Assembly: GCA_033220425.1 (NCBI GenBank)
Contig: CM065647.1
Location: 1,240,001-1,304,000 of the forward strand
Direction: 5' to 3'
DNA from: Lepraria neglecta
Taxonomy: Eukaryota; Ascomycota; Lecanoromycetes; Lecanorales; Stereocaulaceae
Length of the DNA stretch: 64,000 nt
Under the pieces are notes generated by a model that saw only the letters and a list, made by a program, of their open reading frames with translations, had not been told where the DNA came from and made no database searches. This document shows positions 1-12,120 of this stretch, one piece after another (position 1 is the first letter of the stretch; every line of letters begins with the position of its first letter). A program made the translations under genes and the position numbers.

Positions 1-205
1 GAGTACAAGGGAAGACATTGTGCTTCTTCATGCTGGAAAATCGTGGTGCGAATGCTGAAACACCATCGGCTAGTGCACCCGTCGCATATTATACTATACC
101 GGCCACAATCGGATTCTGATCCTCATCAGGTACTTTTGGCGCAGCACCTACCATCTCGAATGCATCCCTCCACAAAGGGAATGCCATGGAGTCCTGGAAA
201 TAAGC
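1..205 (-). pseudogene. Edge fragment of an unknown decayed gene
   Basis: Read on the minus strand, one frame runs from about 205 to the left edge and gives a protein-like stretch (DSMAFPLWRDAF, then VPDEDQNPIVAGIV, a stop, then YATGALADGVSAF). The stop is TAA where the flanking residues suggest a CAA glutamine codon, so a single C-to-T change would explain it. The gene would continue beyond the window. A minus-strand stretch at 126-323 overlaps it in another frame and may be an upstream exon or a shadow. I do not recognise the family and cannot exclude an intron end here. Confidence 0.3.
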
Positions 206-969
206 TGACACTACCTGCAGGGCGAAGAACTTTCATCAGGGTGCAGGATTCTATCCCAGTCACATGAGCTGTACCTCGCACTGCAACATCGACCTCTAAG
301 AACCAATTCATGAAGGCTAGCAACCTATCTTACGTCCAGGAATAGCGACATCTATCGATACGACCTGACAGCTGCACAGCCCTTGACCGGCTCCCGCTCA
401 ACATCTCAAAATAAACTGGATTCGATGGATGTCCTGGCCTTAGCATGTCCATTGAAAAACGACTGCCTTGCGCGAAATTCCTTACCTAGTGTCTGTGTTC
501 ATGGATGGCTAGGGCGCAGGCTGAGAGAGGATTCGTATTCGATCTTTTGCCTTCGGACTCCTGCGCCGTGAATAGCCAGACCGTCGCACAGGACTCACAC
601 TACCTTTTATCTATTTTTATAAGCCATGATCGGATGGGTTGTGACCACAGCCTCCTCTAATAGCACTAACTGATGGATGATAAGGGAGGGCTGTGAAGGG
701 GAGGATGATACCCGAAGCGATAGAGATTTGGGCTGGGGTTTTGTTCGGGGGTTGAGTTGGGTTGGGTAGACAAAGCCCTAGTACAATATGTACAGGGAGA
801 GATTCGATAGACAGTCGTCAAACACTTTTTATCATATCTAGATAGCCATTTATCTCAGCTAAATGCATACTTTTTGCCCATGTCTGTGAAACCAAAAGCA
901 CCGGGGACAGTCCCTACCAAGGTCAAAGAGCTCGCCATTCCTTTCATCAACTGATCAGAGCCCCTCTGT
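206..969. other. Intergenic, nothing firm seen
   Basis: No convincing coding frame, RNA gene or repeat was seen. The part next to 970 should hold the 3' untranslated region and polyadenylation signals of the minus-strand methyltransferase gene. Confidence 0.5.
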
Positions 970-3885
970 TCACACGCCATCTTCAAGCTCCTCCTTCACA
1001 TCATCTTCTCTCACCTCCTCATCTACACCAATATCCTCATCGTCCAAGCCCGCGGGTGAAAGATCGTCTTCTTCACTTTCAGCTTTGATGTTTAGTTCGT
1101 CTTTGACTTCAGACTTAGCCTTGCTTTCCGCGCCCTCATCATCTTCGTTAGGTTCTGCTCTAACTTTCTGCTTCGCACCCCCAGAATGGAAGCGGTCCTT
1201 GGAGTGGTCTTGCAGTGGTGTGTCTTCGTTGTAAAGCCGCAGCAGCATAGCTTTGCGGTCTTCCTTGGGCAGCATGAGGTTGAGAGAGTGCATGCTACGC
1301 CAGAGGGGGAGGACCGTTCTCTCGCTGTAGAATTCCGATTAGCACCATTCAAATTGCAACAGAAGTTTCACTAACCTGAATGCATCTTCCCCCTCTCCCT
1401 TCTCAACCCTAAGCACACAACACCCCATCCCAACATCTCTAACCCTCTCCCCAATCTCTCCCAACCTCCTCCACCCCTCCCCATCAACCTTCGGAAACAT
1501 CTCCACCAAAAGGCCCCTCAGCGTCTTCCTACGACTCAACCTAACAACCCTACTCTCGCCCACCCACGCCTCCAGCACCGGTAAGCCCTCACTCTGGATG
1601 CGCCACCGACACACATCAGCGGCCTGCACGTCCTGCTTGACAAACATTTTGACGCCGCAGTGGACGAATTTGATTCCACTGTTAGCGTTAGTGACGAGGA
1701 TGTCGCGTGCTAGGGCGGAGGTGTAGTAGATTGTTTTTGAGGGAGTGCCGGTGGCGTTGCGGACCATGAATCTATCGCGGGGAAAGTGTGAGGAGAGGGT
1801 GTAAAAGGTGGTTATTGAGTCGAGCTCGGGGTTGGTGGGGGAGAGGTATTTGAAGGGTTCTTCGTAGGGTTGCTTGTTCTTTTTGAGTTGAGGGTTGTTG
1901 CCATTCAGCGGTGCTGGGGGAGAAGGGAGGGATGTGGTTTCGGGGCGAGTGGCTGAGAGGACAGCGGCTGGTGGTGGTGGATAGTGGACTTGACGGTCTT
2001 CAGAGCCTTGGGGTGCTGGATCGTCGACCTCTTCTCTGAATTTAGGACGTTTGTTGGACATTTCGGCATCTGCTTCGGCGTCTCGCTCGCGCTTTATGGC
2101 TGTTGTGAATGTGCTTGGAGCAACTTCTTTGTTCTGCCGCGCTGCTGCTGATACACCTTCTGAATCATCGTTGGTTGACGGTGGAGCAAGATCGTCCAAA
2201 GCTTCGATCTTCTCAACTGGGTTTGTTCCATTCGTTGGCTCGACTTCGATTTTGTTCACTACATCCATAATGGATGTCTGTGGCTCGGCCTGTTTGGCTT
2301 CTGCCTCTGGTCTAGCCTTGATCTCTATCTTCTTCTCTAGGACTGTGATAAAGAACCCCCCTGTGTCTTGTAAATGTCCATATACGCGCATACACCGGTC
2401 GAGGGGCATGGCAATGTCCATCTCTGTGGGTGGAAACATGAATTCAGATAATCTTCCGAGGCCTTCTTCACCGTTCTTGGCCTTCTCTTCCTCAACTTCT
2501 TGCCAAGATCGCCACATCCTGCCTTGCTTATCCATTACTTTCCAACTCGTCAAGCCCTGTCGTCGTTTTAGTTTTGGGAGATCACTACTGCAATCCCTAA
2601 TGTCGACTTTGGACATGCCACCACACCGAGAAATCGCAGCGGCAACGACCGCTTCATTCTCAACAGGGTTCATACTGCAAGTCGAGTAGACGACCCGTCC
2701 ACCGACTTTGAGCATTTGCAGCGCACGTACTAAGATCCGAAGTTGAGTTGAGAAGAGGCCTAGTGCATTTCCAGGGTTCCAATCCTTCCATACGTTCACA
2801 TTCTTTCTGGATGTACCATCACCAGAGCATGGCACATCTGCCAGAATGCGATCGAACTTCAAGTATCTGTTTCTTGGTTGGCCACCCTCTTTGATAGGCT
2901 CAGAAGGAAGCTTGATGGAAGGAAACATTGTGGCATCGTGATTGGTCACTATCAGGTTGGGCGAGTTGAGTCTTTTCATTTGGTGTATGAGCATGTGTGC
3001 CCGCTTGTAGTCCGCATCATTCGCAATCAGCAGCCCCGTCGTTCTCCCATCGTCCGACCAGTCACCGCTCTCCACTTCCGCTTTCATCTGCTCTTGAGTC
3101 AATTCACCATCCGGGCTTACTTCTCGCCCCTCGTCAACCTTCATCTTGCGGACCACCTTCCGTGTTCGGACTTCTTCTCCACCGTGTACCATCTCGATGA
3201 GTTGTGCAGCTTTGCTACCAGGCGCAGCGCAGAGATCTAGTACTGTCATGCCGGGCTTTATATCCATGAGAAGTGGCGGTATCATGCTGACCACCTCTTG
3301 CCTGCTTATGTTTCCAACGCTGGTCTCTGATACCAAGAATTGCTGAAACGACTTGAAGGGTGGAAATTTCCTAACGACATTCTTGGGCGTGGTCATTTGC
3401 CAAGCCAATTGGTCTGGAAACCATGGGATCGCAGTCGGTGGATCCACGAGTTCGCCATCGTATTTAATGGACGTGATCTCAGGTATATAACGGTCTTTGA
3501 GTAATTGCTGAACAGGTAACGCTTGTCTGGGAGCGTCACTAATCAGCATCCAATCATAGCCTCAATTAATGGTCAGAGACGGTACCCTTTAGATCCAGTG
3601 AAACGGAAGCTATTGGGGAGTTCCCGCTTCAACGTGTTCCAAAAGTTATCCTTCTCCGCATTTTCAACTACTCCCAGCTCATTGTAGTATTTCTCGAATA
3701 GTTCGTTCGCTTTAGGTACTTCCGAGTAATCTGTGCGAATTGAGCGCTGGCCACCGCCTCGTCCTCCGCCTCCGCCGCGTCCTCGAGCTCGGAAGCCCCC
3801 ACGACCCTGTCACTATTGTAAGCATGTGAACAATTGGCATGGCATTTTTGGACGTACTGACTCTGTTGCCCCCACGTTTACCCAT
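970..3885 (-). CDS. NCL1: tRNA (cytosine-5) methyltransferase, Trm4/Ncl1 (NSUN2) family
   Basis: Four exons were read: 3885-3862, 3806-3586, 3538-1376 and 1324-970, giving 920 residues. Every junction is GT-AG and keeps frame. The N-terminus is a Gly/Arg-rich stretch, followed by the family segment ending SFRFTGSKG. The SAM-binding motif DLCAAPGSK lies at about residues 183-191. Motif IV, DVPCSGDGTSRKN, places a cysteine near 319, and motif VI, STCSMNPVENEAV, places the second cysteine near 369; these are the release and nucleophile cysteines known for this family. The last exon begins in the conserved LPLWRSMHSLNLMLP block and ends in a very acidic tail. Members make m5C at several positions of tRNA, mostly in the nucleus. 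The protein is longer than yeast Trm4 (684 residues) because of a low-complexity insert around residues 500-630. The start is the first ATG in a good context and gives the RGG-type N-terminus. Confidence 0.93.
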
Positions 3886-4523
3886 GATACGCTATGTGGT
3901 AAAGGTGACTCAGTACGCATGAAATTCGAGGGCCAGTGAAATCATCCGGAGGACGGTGAAACCATTCTCCGATATTCTACGGCTAGCGACAAGTCCTCTT
4001 GGGCACTTGTCCTTCTCTCCCGGCAGCAAACTTCCATATGGCGATCGTCTACACATGCAGTCAGCATCCGCATGGCAGTCCAAATATCCCTTGTGTCTTC
4101 GCTAGAGCTGTACAGCTGTATATCAACCTTGGAAACGCTTTTATAACTCTTTTATGATTATGCTACTAGTATGTGCAAGGTCACGAGCGCAGAAATTGAA
4201 ACCCCAAGATGCCTGAAATGGATGAGACATCCGCTGAATCTTTCATTTACGTCCCGGATTGCTCTGACGGAGTATACGCTCTAGCTATAGTTTCCTAAGG
4301 CTACCCCAAGGGCGTTTTGCAAAAGCTATAAGCTAGCCCACTCACTCCCAGAGGTCAAGAGAGTGTCCTCGGCTTGAATTGATTGCATATATGTCTATCA
4401 TCAATGGCAATTCATCACTTGTGGCATTTCCTCCCTTCTGTGCCATCTGTCTAGAGGGTGGTAGTAGGAAATCCATGACCGGTCCCGCAGTCCGAGATCG
4501 TCATTCTTAGCCACCCCGCCACT
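3886..4523. other. Promoter side of NCL1 and spacer, no gene seen
   Basis: This spacer separates the NCL1 start from the first transposon. It should contain the NCL1 promoter. I saw no coding frame or RNA gene in it. Confidence 0.45.
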
Positions 4524-5859
4524 CCCTCTACAAAATAAAATTCAATGAGGGTCCCCCCTAGGCGAGCCCCTAAGCGAGCCCCTAGGGTGCCCCTAAGCTA
4601 GTCTCCTACAACCACCTAATTCTATCAACTCTACTACCTTCCTACTCTACTGCTATGCCTCGCAAGACCCGAAATAAAACTTATAACACCCCCCAGAAGT
4701 CGAAAGTCCAAGGCACCTATAAATACCTAGTCGCTAAAGGCATCCCCTACGACGAACGCGAAATCTTCGATTTTTTCGGCGTCCACGAGCGCTCCGGGTA
4801 TTAATTTATTGGGGATGGGGCCCTATCGCGGACCCGCAAGAATCAGGAGGGCGTCAATAAGACTCGGGGTCGAAAGAGTAAGCTCTCTTGGGCTGATATA
4901 CACGAGACAGACCACCTATAAGAAGAGATGGGGCTACCCTAAATAGAGGTAAAGGGTATATACTGGGACGCTATTACATGGACCCTAGATCTCGATGTTT
5001 CAGGGCCTACACTCCAGCGGACTATACGCGATGCTATAACCTATAGCAAGTACGTTTCGGCCCTGAAAAAATTCCTCACGGAGCCCCTAAAGGAGAAGCG
5101 TAGGGAATGGGCGAAAATTATGTACGCCAAATACCGTAACCCGAAGGACTGGGACAGGATACGCTTTAGCGACGAAGTATACGCCGGCTATAGCCCCGAA
5201 GGGCACCTATGGATAGCACGTAAAAGGGGGAAAGCTATACGGTACCGCTGGGACAATATTCAATACCGGGACCCTCCCCCAGGACAGCAGGGGCCCCGGG
5301 TATATACATAGGCGGCAATTGGGTATAATTTCAAGATAAAACTTATATTTAATAAGGTCCTTCCGAATAGCAACGGGAAGCTGAGCCATAGGGTCTATAT
5401 TGACCAAATTCTGGAGCCCTACGTCCGGGAGTAGGTTGAACGGGGGGATGATTTCGTACTGGAAGAAGACGGCGATTCGGGGCACGGTAGGGGCCCACAA
5501 GCCAAGAAGGATAACCCTGTGGCTCGCTGGAAGAAGGATGTTAGCCTAGAGAACTATTTCAACTGCCCTGAGTCGCCGGATTTAGCCCCCATTGAGAATT
5601 GCTGGCAGGTGGCTAAGGCCTACGTGCAAAAGCGGCCCCATTGGGATAATCAGTCCCTAAAAGAGCTTCCTATAGAGGGGTGGGAGCAGGTCTCTATCCC
5701 ATTTATTAATAAACAGGTCCGGAGTATGCCCCAGAGACTATACGACGTTATAGAGGGCAAGGGCGAGCGTACAGTGGCTGTAGGGACAATTAGTGGGGTG
5801 GTTCCCGGGGTTGCTTCCGGGCGGCTTCGGGGCCCTCATTAATTTTATTTTGTAGAGGG
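4524..5859 (+). mobile_element. Inactive Tc1/mariner-type DNA transposon
   Basis: The ends are inverted repeats beginning CCCTCTACAAAATAAAATT, at 4524-4542 on the left and 5841-5859 on the right, and they extend more loosely into ATGAGGG(T/C)CCC. The transposase frame starts at 4654 with MPRKTRNKTYNTPQKSK. First catalytic aspartate: RIRFSDEVYAGY, near 5155-5190. Second: VLEEDGDSGHG, near 5458-5490. Third acidic residue: SPDLAPIENCWQ, near 5573-5608. The frame is broken by several TAA/TAG stops (for example after HERSGY, before EEMGLP, before IEVKG, after RVYT and after EPYVRE), most at places where a glutamine codon would fit. The two conserved blocks at 5120-5310 and 5519-5842 are still open. 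The expected TA target duplication is ambiguous because the sequence around both ends is itself near-palindromic. Confidence 0.85.
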
Positions 5860-5996
5860 CGTGCCCGCCTCAGCCCAAATAATAGTCGTTGCAGATTGAC
5901 CAATTTATATTCATTGTTTTTCTTTCTTTTCTCTCATGTGCAATCTACTGATCCATCGCATATTTACATCCACACAGCTGAAAGACAGCAACCACA

Positions 5997-6939
5997 ATGG
6001 CACCGCCTACAGCAACCACCACCGAGACCGAGACGAATGGCGACTACCGCCCCTCTACCAAAGCGCCCCTCGAGCCTGGCATCAGCGAGACCAAGGCAAA
6101 GATTCAGATGCCAAAGTTCCCATCGCCTCCTAAGTTGGACGACAAGTACGAAGAGCGCGAATATCTGAAAGGCCGCCTCGCAGCCGCCTTCCGCATCTTC
6201 GGCAAATATGGCTTCGACGAGGGGGTGGCAGGACATATCACGTTGCGCGACCCAGTTGATCCCACAACCTTCTGGGTCAACCCCCTCGGCGTGGCATTAT
6301 CCCTGATAAAGAAGAGTGACTTGATACAAGTGGATCACAATGGCAAGATAATCGCTGGAGGGGACGTAAAGTTATTGAATGCGGCTGCGTTTATGATCCA
6401 TGGCGCCGTGCATGAGGCCAGGCCGGATGTGATGTGTGCAGCACACAGTCACAGTATTTACGGAAGAAGCTTCTGCGCGTTGGGGAGGCCATTGGATATT
6501 ATCACTCAGGATGCCTGCTCTTTCCATAACGTATGTTCGGACAATCCTAGCATAACGTGACGACTGCTGACCCTATTTTCAGGATCATGCCCTCTACTCC
6601 TCCTTCAATGGCATCGTTCTTGCAGATAAAGAAGGCAAGGAGATCGCTCGCTGCCTTGGTGATAAAAAGGCTGCGCTCCTACAGAATCACGGTCTCTTGA
6701 CCGTGGGACAGACAATTGAAGCAGCCGTGTTCTGGTTCATCAGTCTGGAAAAGTGTTGCCATGCGCAACTGATGGCCGACGCTGCTGCGGGCGGACGAGG
6801 GCACGAGACGGTTAAGATCAATGAGGAGGATGCCGCTTTTACATACAAAACAGTGGGCACACCAATGGCAGGGTGGTTCAGCGCGAAGCCACTCTTTGAT
6901 GTGATTGCGAAGGAGACTGGTGAAGATTATTTGCTGTAA
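5997..6939 (+). CDS. Class II aldolase/adducin-family protein
   Basis: Two exons, 5997-6530 and 6583-6939, are joined across a 52-bp intron (gtatgt...ttttcag) and give 296 residues. After a Thr/Pro-rich leader of about 45 residues comes the aldolase II fold: VAGHITLRDP near residues 77-86, the HSH pair near 150-152 (CAAHSHSIYG) and the third metal-ligand region LLQNHGLLTVG with His near 214. In this family these histidines bind zinc in L-fuculose-phosphate aldolase-like enzymes. Many fungal members have no proven substrate, so only the fold and metal-site layout are claimed. The first ATG follows a CA-rich leader in a good context. The gene lies 137 bp downstream of the transposon's right end, so the element may have altered its promoter. 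Confidence 0.87.
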
Positions 6940-7233
6940 GCAAAGATCCACCCTGCTTCTGCTCTAGAGCAGACTAGGGCTTTGGAGGCGTACGATGGAG
7001 GAACAATATGGGTAATCTACGTCATTGAATGTTCTAATGTACAAAACCAGTCATGCATTGCATAATTTTCATGTACATTTTGGTCACCAATCTATGTGTG
7101 CCTCATGATCAACAGAGAAGTGCTCATGGGCGATCTCGGAAGTTTACGGCAACATGCTACGACTAGCCTTCACCCAGCTTCGGAATATAAAGCGAGGTGC
7201 TCCCACTCATTCCCTCATGTCTTGAAATATATC

Positions 7234-8720
7234 ATGGCCTCCATAGAGTTACAGTCATCTTTACATGCTACCTCCCTAGGTGGTAGCAATCTTCCGGACG
7301 ATGTCCCTCCGAATGCAACAGATCAGGCTCAGCATTTTCGCCCAGTCAACAGAAAAGATCAGGTAATCGTCTTGTAAGTACACGTTGCCTCAAACACACA
7401 CCCCAATCAAACACACATCTCACACCATCCAGAACCTGCGGCTTCCTCGCCGTCTTCCAAACCATAGGCCCAAACCTCTCCTACGGCGTCTTCCAAAACT
7501 TCTACACTTCTTCCCCCAACTCCATCCTCTCCAGGACCGACGCCTCAAACAGCGCCTTTACAGCCCTCATCGGCACCCTCGGCGCAGGCCTAACATGGGC
7601 CGGCTCCATCTATGTGAACCCCCTCATGGCCCGCTGCCCAACCCCAAAACCAATCACCATCCCAGGCGCTCTACTAATGAGTCTCGGTTTCCTTCTCGCG
7701 AGCTGGAGCACTCGTGCATGGCATCTACTCCTCACCCAAGGCCTTCTCTACGGCGTGGGTAGCTCGATGCTGTACTTCCCCCTAGTCAGCGTAGCACCTG
7801 AATATTTCGACCGCCGCCGTGGCGCTGCTATGGGGTTCATACTCAGCGCCGCAGGCGTTGGCGGCGTCTTCTTCTCCCTCGTCGTTCGCGCCCTGCTTGA
7901 CGCTATCGGCGCTCGTTGGACGCTCCGAATTATGTTTCTACAAAATCTAGCCGTCTCTTTGGCGATTGCAATTGCAGCACTACCAAGTCGCAGCGTTGAG
8001 CGGAGACCAACTCTCGTCAACTGGAGAATCGCCCGGAAGCCGGCGTTTGTTCTCCAGGCTCTTGCAGCTTTGCTGCAGGCTTCTGGGAACTTTGTGCCAA
8101 TGAATTTCACCCCTGAGTTCTCAGTCGCGTTGGGGTATACCGCTGCATTCGGGGCGGCGTTGCTGTCCATCAACAATGGCGTTAATGCCGTCAGCCGGGT
8201 CTTGACCGGAGCGCTGGCTGATGCTTTCGGGAGACAGAATTTTCTTATCTTGTCTGTCGTAGGCAGCGCTGTCAGTGTATTTGTACTTTGGCTTGGAGCA
8301 GCTACGGATGGAACGAAAGGGCTTTGGGTGGCGTTCGTGGTGCTTTATGGGATGCTTGCTGGTGGTAAGATACCTTCATTCGAAGTTTTTTTGGGAGTGA
8401 GGCTGGACCACTAAAGCGAGATAGGATATAACGCCCTCCTCCCTGTAACTATCTCAGAGGTCTTTGGTATACAGGGGTATGCCTCTGTTAATGGATTTCT
8501 GTATTTTATACGAGGGTGCGGAGCCGCGTTTGGCTCGCCTGTTGGTGGGCAGATACTGGGCGAGTCTACAAGCTTGGGTTCTGATGCAGGGGGAGTGCTA
8601 GGTTCGTATCAAAAGCTTGTGTGGTATGATGGCGCATTGTTGCTTGGCTCGGCGCTGTGTGTTATGGGTGTGAGAGGCTTTGATGCGATTGAGAAGGGCA
8701 AATGGCGGTGGAGAGCTTGA
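7234..8720 (+). CDS. MFS transporter, fungal monocarboxylate-transporter-like (MCH type)
   Basis: Three exons, 7234-7373, 7433-8364 and 8425-8720, give 455 residues; both introns (59 and 60 bp) are GT-AG and keep frame. A short soluble N-terminus is followed by about 12 hydrophobic segments. Recognisable MFS features are the TM1 segment with SYGVFQNFY, the loop after it, YFDRRRGAAMGFILSAAGVG between TM4 and TM5, and the second-half repeat RVLTGALADAFGRQNF. These match monocarboxylate-permease-like MFS proteins of fungi, which sit in the plasma or vacuolar membrane; the substrate cannot be told from sequence. The last exon closes with SPVGGQILGESTS and a basic tail. It is transcribed in the same direction as the aldolase-like gene upstream, but nothing shows that they work together. 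Confidence 0.85.
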
Positions 8721-9129
8721 TCCCAAAGTTTGCAAGACTTGTGGGATGAAGCTTACTTTTCGGGCAGCAGGTGGCAGGCTGACGGTCATAGTCATAGATC
8801 GGTCGCTTGATGAAGAGCATTGTAAAAGTGCGCAAAGCCTCGCAATAAGAATTCACATGGAAGGGCACTCTACGCCGAACAATGAGTGAATTTTCCAGCT
8901 CGGCAAGAACCATGATTCCCCTAGCTTAAAATGTCAACTCTTTGATTGTGTACGCTCACTACTGCCTTGCTAACGCTCGACATATTCTTCTCTTCGGCTA
9001 CTCTATCCCTGCGAATGTCACGTTCGTTGTCTTCCTTCACCAGTGTGGACAAATGTAGCTGAGTTGGTCTTTCTCCTTCGATCTGGATATTGTCCAAGCC
9101 AACGAGAAAGATACAACCCCCCTACATGC
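8721..9129. other. Spacer, nothing firm seen
   Basis: No supported gene. It should include the 3' end of the transporter transcript. Confidence 0.4.
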
Positions 9130-9743
9130 TGTTCACCATGGTGAAGAAGGCGAATAGGGGTATACGCCACCCTGAAATCCTCAATGTATTGAGAGATACG
9201 ACTTCCATGACAAAAGAAGAAGCCGCACTTGAAGCCTTGATCTACGCCGAACTAGCCACCTTTGAGCAGCCTCTTGCCCTCTGTCACGTTACCGATCAGC
9301 AAATGCTTAGACAAAAAGCTCAAAAAAACCCTTCGCAAGGCCCTCAACCCGATTTCCACCCAGGACTTCAAGGCTCCTGGATCGGCTGAACATGACATCT
9401 ATATTAAAGAATGGACTCCGCTTCCACATCAAGCTCTCCCCTACTGGCGTAGGTAGGGTGGAACTTGAAGAAAATAACGAAGATTGGATTCATGCTTTCG
9501 GGTGGCTACCGCGGAATTTGAGATCCATCGACTTTACTTTTGGGAAGAGAGATCCAAGGTGTGTCGGTGAACGCACTTTTTTTCTCTGTGACCTTTATGG
9601 GAACCCAACATTCCACGTGGATGAAGAAGACAAGGCTACGTGAATTGAGGAAGCGAATGGCAAAGAGTGCTCCACAGGGTGCGGCATTTTTCCCTGATGG
9701 GACCGCTGCGGGGAAAGAATTTGGAACAAGACAAGCTGCTAAA
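9130..9743 (+). pseudogene. Broken copy of the neighbouring F-box-like gene
   Basis: The first part, from the ATG at 9138, reads MVKKANRGIRHPEILNVLRD and then TKEEAALEALIYAEL, which matches residues 1-45 of the intact gene at 10189 closely. The frame then shifts near 9285 (continuing as LPISKCLDKKLKK), and the middle of the gene, including the F-box-like block, is missing. The match resumes at 9405 with LRFHIKLSP, then ENNEDWIHAFGWLPRNLRS, equal to the C-terminal part of the intact paralogue. The copy ends early. It is in direct orientation about 450 bp upstream of the intact gene, which suggests tandem duplication followed by loss. Confidence 0.75.
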
Positions 9744-9746
9744 TGA

Positions 9747-10188
9747 TATTGGGAGATCATCAGGGTACAAGTGTAAGATCTTCTCAGACTGATGGTCCCG
9801 GTCTGCCTGGAACTTCTACTAAAATAAACAATAAAACATTGGAAACAAGCGCACTAAACACCGATCTATACTCGATGCCTATGACGTTAGGGAATTGAGA
9901 TATACATTATTGTGACACTGATGCCGATGAACCTTTCGCGCTATTGGTTATGGATCCATGGTTCGACCAGACAAGTAACCAATGAGCGTGTGGTTCGTTG
10001 CCTTAAAATATTAAAGTGTGTAAAATCTCGTAACGTAAATTAGATGGACTAATCTCTCTCTGATCAATGAGTCATTTTCCTTAGGATTATTGAGAAATAT
10101 AAATTTGTTGTCTTCCATCACAGAAGCGAATTTGAAAAGCTAAACTCACAGTTTTTTCAAGATTTTATCCCTTTTAAGCCTATCCACC
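9747..10188. other. Spacer and likely promoter of the next gene
   Basis: AT-rich DNA with no coding frame, lying directly upstream of the intact family member. Confidence 0.4.
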
Positions 10189-11268
10189 ATGGGCAAGAAG
10201 GTGAGAAATTTAGGCACTCGGCATCCAGCGATGCTAGGGATCCTCAGCGTATTGAGAAATACCAGTACTATGACTAAAGAGGAGGTCGACCTTGAAGCCT
10301 TGATCTACACAGAATTGACCAATCCTGAACCACTTGCCCTCTCTATCAAGCTACCTTTCAACAAGAACTTCAGAACTCACTTCAAGTCCAACCATGACTA
10401 CAAGGCTCGGTCAAGTAATGCCTTGCTGCAAGAATTCCTGAGCCGAGTAGCTACAGCGCTACGAAGGACGAGTAATATCTCAGCCTGGTTCTATGCAGCT
10501 TACAAAATCGACGTCGAGCGTTACAATCAGCTTGGTACCCTCAACTATTTACCATCGGAGCTACGACAACAGATCTGGGGCTATGTAGTTGAGAATGACA
10601 GACCCGGTGATCCTCATAGACCACACCGCCGGCCCAGAATCACATACCTGAATTACAACATCTCAGGCCCAATCAACACCCAGCTTACTTGTTATTTATA
10701 CGGTCATAACACACCAACGATTATCAAAAACAATAGTGCTGTTTGCAAACTACGTCAGGTGTCGGTAAATGCCGGATTGGAGATCGATCCCATTTTTGTC
10801 ACCAGATGCCATTTCTACTTCGACGCTCCGAGGCATTTGATGCGGTTCCTGGCCCGTTTGCAATTGTTGGAACGCTTGAATGCTGGCCTAACTTCCCAGG
10901 GATCCAAATCCGTGTTTCGTTTCCACATTAAAATATTCAATTACAAGAACAAGTTGGAGCAGGACGAACATAACAAGGATTGGTTTACGGCTATTGGGAA
11001 GCTACCGAAGAATCTGAGATCTATCAGTTTCGATTTTGGTTATAGGAATTATCACTGCGTAAAGGAAGGTATCTGTGAAAGCAGCGAGTATCATATGGGT
11101 GGGGCGGTGTATCACATGGATGTCAGAAGGGAGTTGGACGTACTTCGTACATTGAAAAAGCAAATCAGAAAGATTGCTCCTGGGGTCGAGACATACATGC
11201 TGGGTTCGGAGGGAAGGTCTATGAAACAGAGAGATCGTAAGGCTTTTGAGAAAGTGTTTAAGTATTGA
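10189..11268 (+). CDS. F-box-like (2EXR-type) protein, intact member of a local family
   Basis: A single open frame of 359 residues starts at ATG in a good context. Residues 118-135 contain LNYLPSELRQQIWGYVVE, the Leu-Pro-x-Glu-(Ile/Leu)-Arg-x-x-Ile-Trp signature of fungal F-box-like/2EXR proteins. The N-terminal 110 residues are helical and not recognised. The C-terminal half has the pattern GLEIDPIFVTRCHFYFD (about residues 204-220), typical of the alpha/beta part of such proteins, and ends in a basic tail. The family is large in Pezizomycotina and its role is mostly unknown; adaptor or incompatibility-linked roles are guesses. Two broken relatives lie at 9130-9743 and 12121-12417, so this is the survivor of a local expansion. 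Confidence 0.65.
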   Translation: MGKKVRNLGTRHPAMLGILSVLRNTSTMTKEEVDLEALIYTELTNPEPLALSIKLPFNKNFRTHFKSNHDYKARSSNALLQEFLSRVATALRRTSNISAWFYAAYKIDVERYNQLGTLNYLPSELRQQIWGYVVENDRPGDPHRPHRRPRITYLNYNISGPINTQLTCYLYGHNTPTIIKNNSAVCKLRQVSVNAGLEIDPIFVTRCHFYFDAPRHLMRFLARLQLLERLNAGLTSQGSKSVFRFHIKIFNYKNKLEQDEHNKDWFTAIGKLPKNLRSISFDFGYRNYHCVKEGICESSEYHMGGAVYHMDVRRELDVLRTLKKQIRKIAPGVETYMLGSEGRSMKQRDRKAFEKVFKY

Positions 11269-11501
11269 CAAGTTGGTCGCTAGTACGGGTGCTCCCTTTT
11301 TTTATATAACATAAAGACTAGAGAATACTATTAGGATTCGGTATTGGGATACACCAATACTGGCATTGATTGAAGGCAAGAAGTCAAAGTAGCTAGCTAT
11401 ATGCAGTGTCGAAGATCTGAAAGCACAGCAACGATTTCTCGTCTATAGGTCAAGAGGAGCTCCGACTTAGCATTATCTCCTGCCCCTGTGGGTGCTCGAT
11501 C

Positions 11502-11930
11502 CTAGGTCTTAGCTCCAAGACATTTGAGTACCACTTCATGGTATTTGCTCCCAACATAAAAGCCCAAACGTTTACTTGCTTGTTTTACCAACTTGCTTTT
11601 TGTCGTCTCACCTGTGCGCAAAATGGGAGATAGGAATTGGCCGGACTCCCAGCTGCCAGCGTCCGGCCAGAGACCAATCTCAAGCAGGAGCACGCCTAGT
11701 GCGTACAAATCATGTGTTGGCTCGAACTCGGTTGGGGGGGGGAAGACTTCCATGGGTTAGGATGAAGATACAAAAGGCTTTTAGGTATTGGCTCTGCGTT
11801 CATAAAAGCCATATCGAGCGGAAGTAGAGATTTCAAGTCACCAGAGGGCCTGGAGTACTCAAAGCCGAACAAGCATGACCTTGAGGTGTCAATTGCAGAG
11901 GCCTATCAGTAAGCATACCCCATGGTTCTA
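11502..11930 (-). pseudogene. C-terminal fragment of a kinase-like domain (DUF7580-like, HET/prion-associated type)
   Basis: Minus-strand translation gives SCLFGFEYSRPSGDLKS, then LLYLHPNP, and in the next frame FEPTHDLYALGVLLLEIGLW. This order (xGFEYSRP...YxHP...HDxYxLGVVLLEIGLW) is the hallmark of the degenerate kinase-like C-terminus found in many fungal HeLo/HET-associated proteins. A run of eight to nine C bases near 11737-11745 coincides with a frame change between the two blocks. The upstream part of such a protein (N-terminal signalling domain and kinase N-lobe) is absent, so this is a relic, ending in KCLGAKT. Confidence 0.6.
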
Positions 11931-12120
11931 AGAACGATGACACAAACTCAAGCATCTAAGTCCAAGCGGACTTGGGATGAAAATGAGAGACCGTTGCGTC
12001 GAAAGTTTGCCAAAGACCGGATCTGGATACTTAGGCCGGGTATGGTGACTGGAGAGCAGAAAGAGAATTCATGCGCTGAAGTTAAAGTTGCAGCCTCAGG
12101 ACAGAATTTGATCAACGGGA

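Noticed and set aside
2051-2689. 212-codon plus-strand frame
   Set aside because: Antisense shadow of the NCL1 coding sequence.
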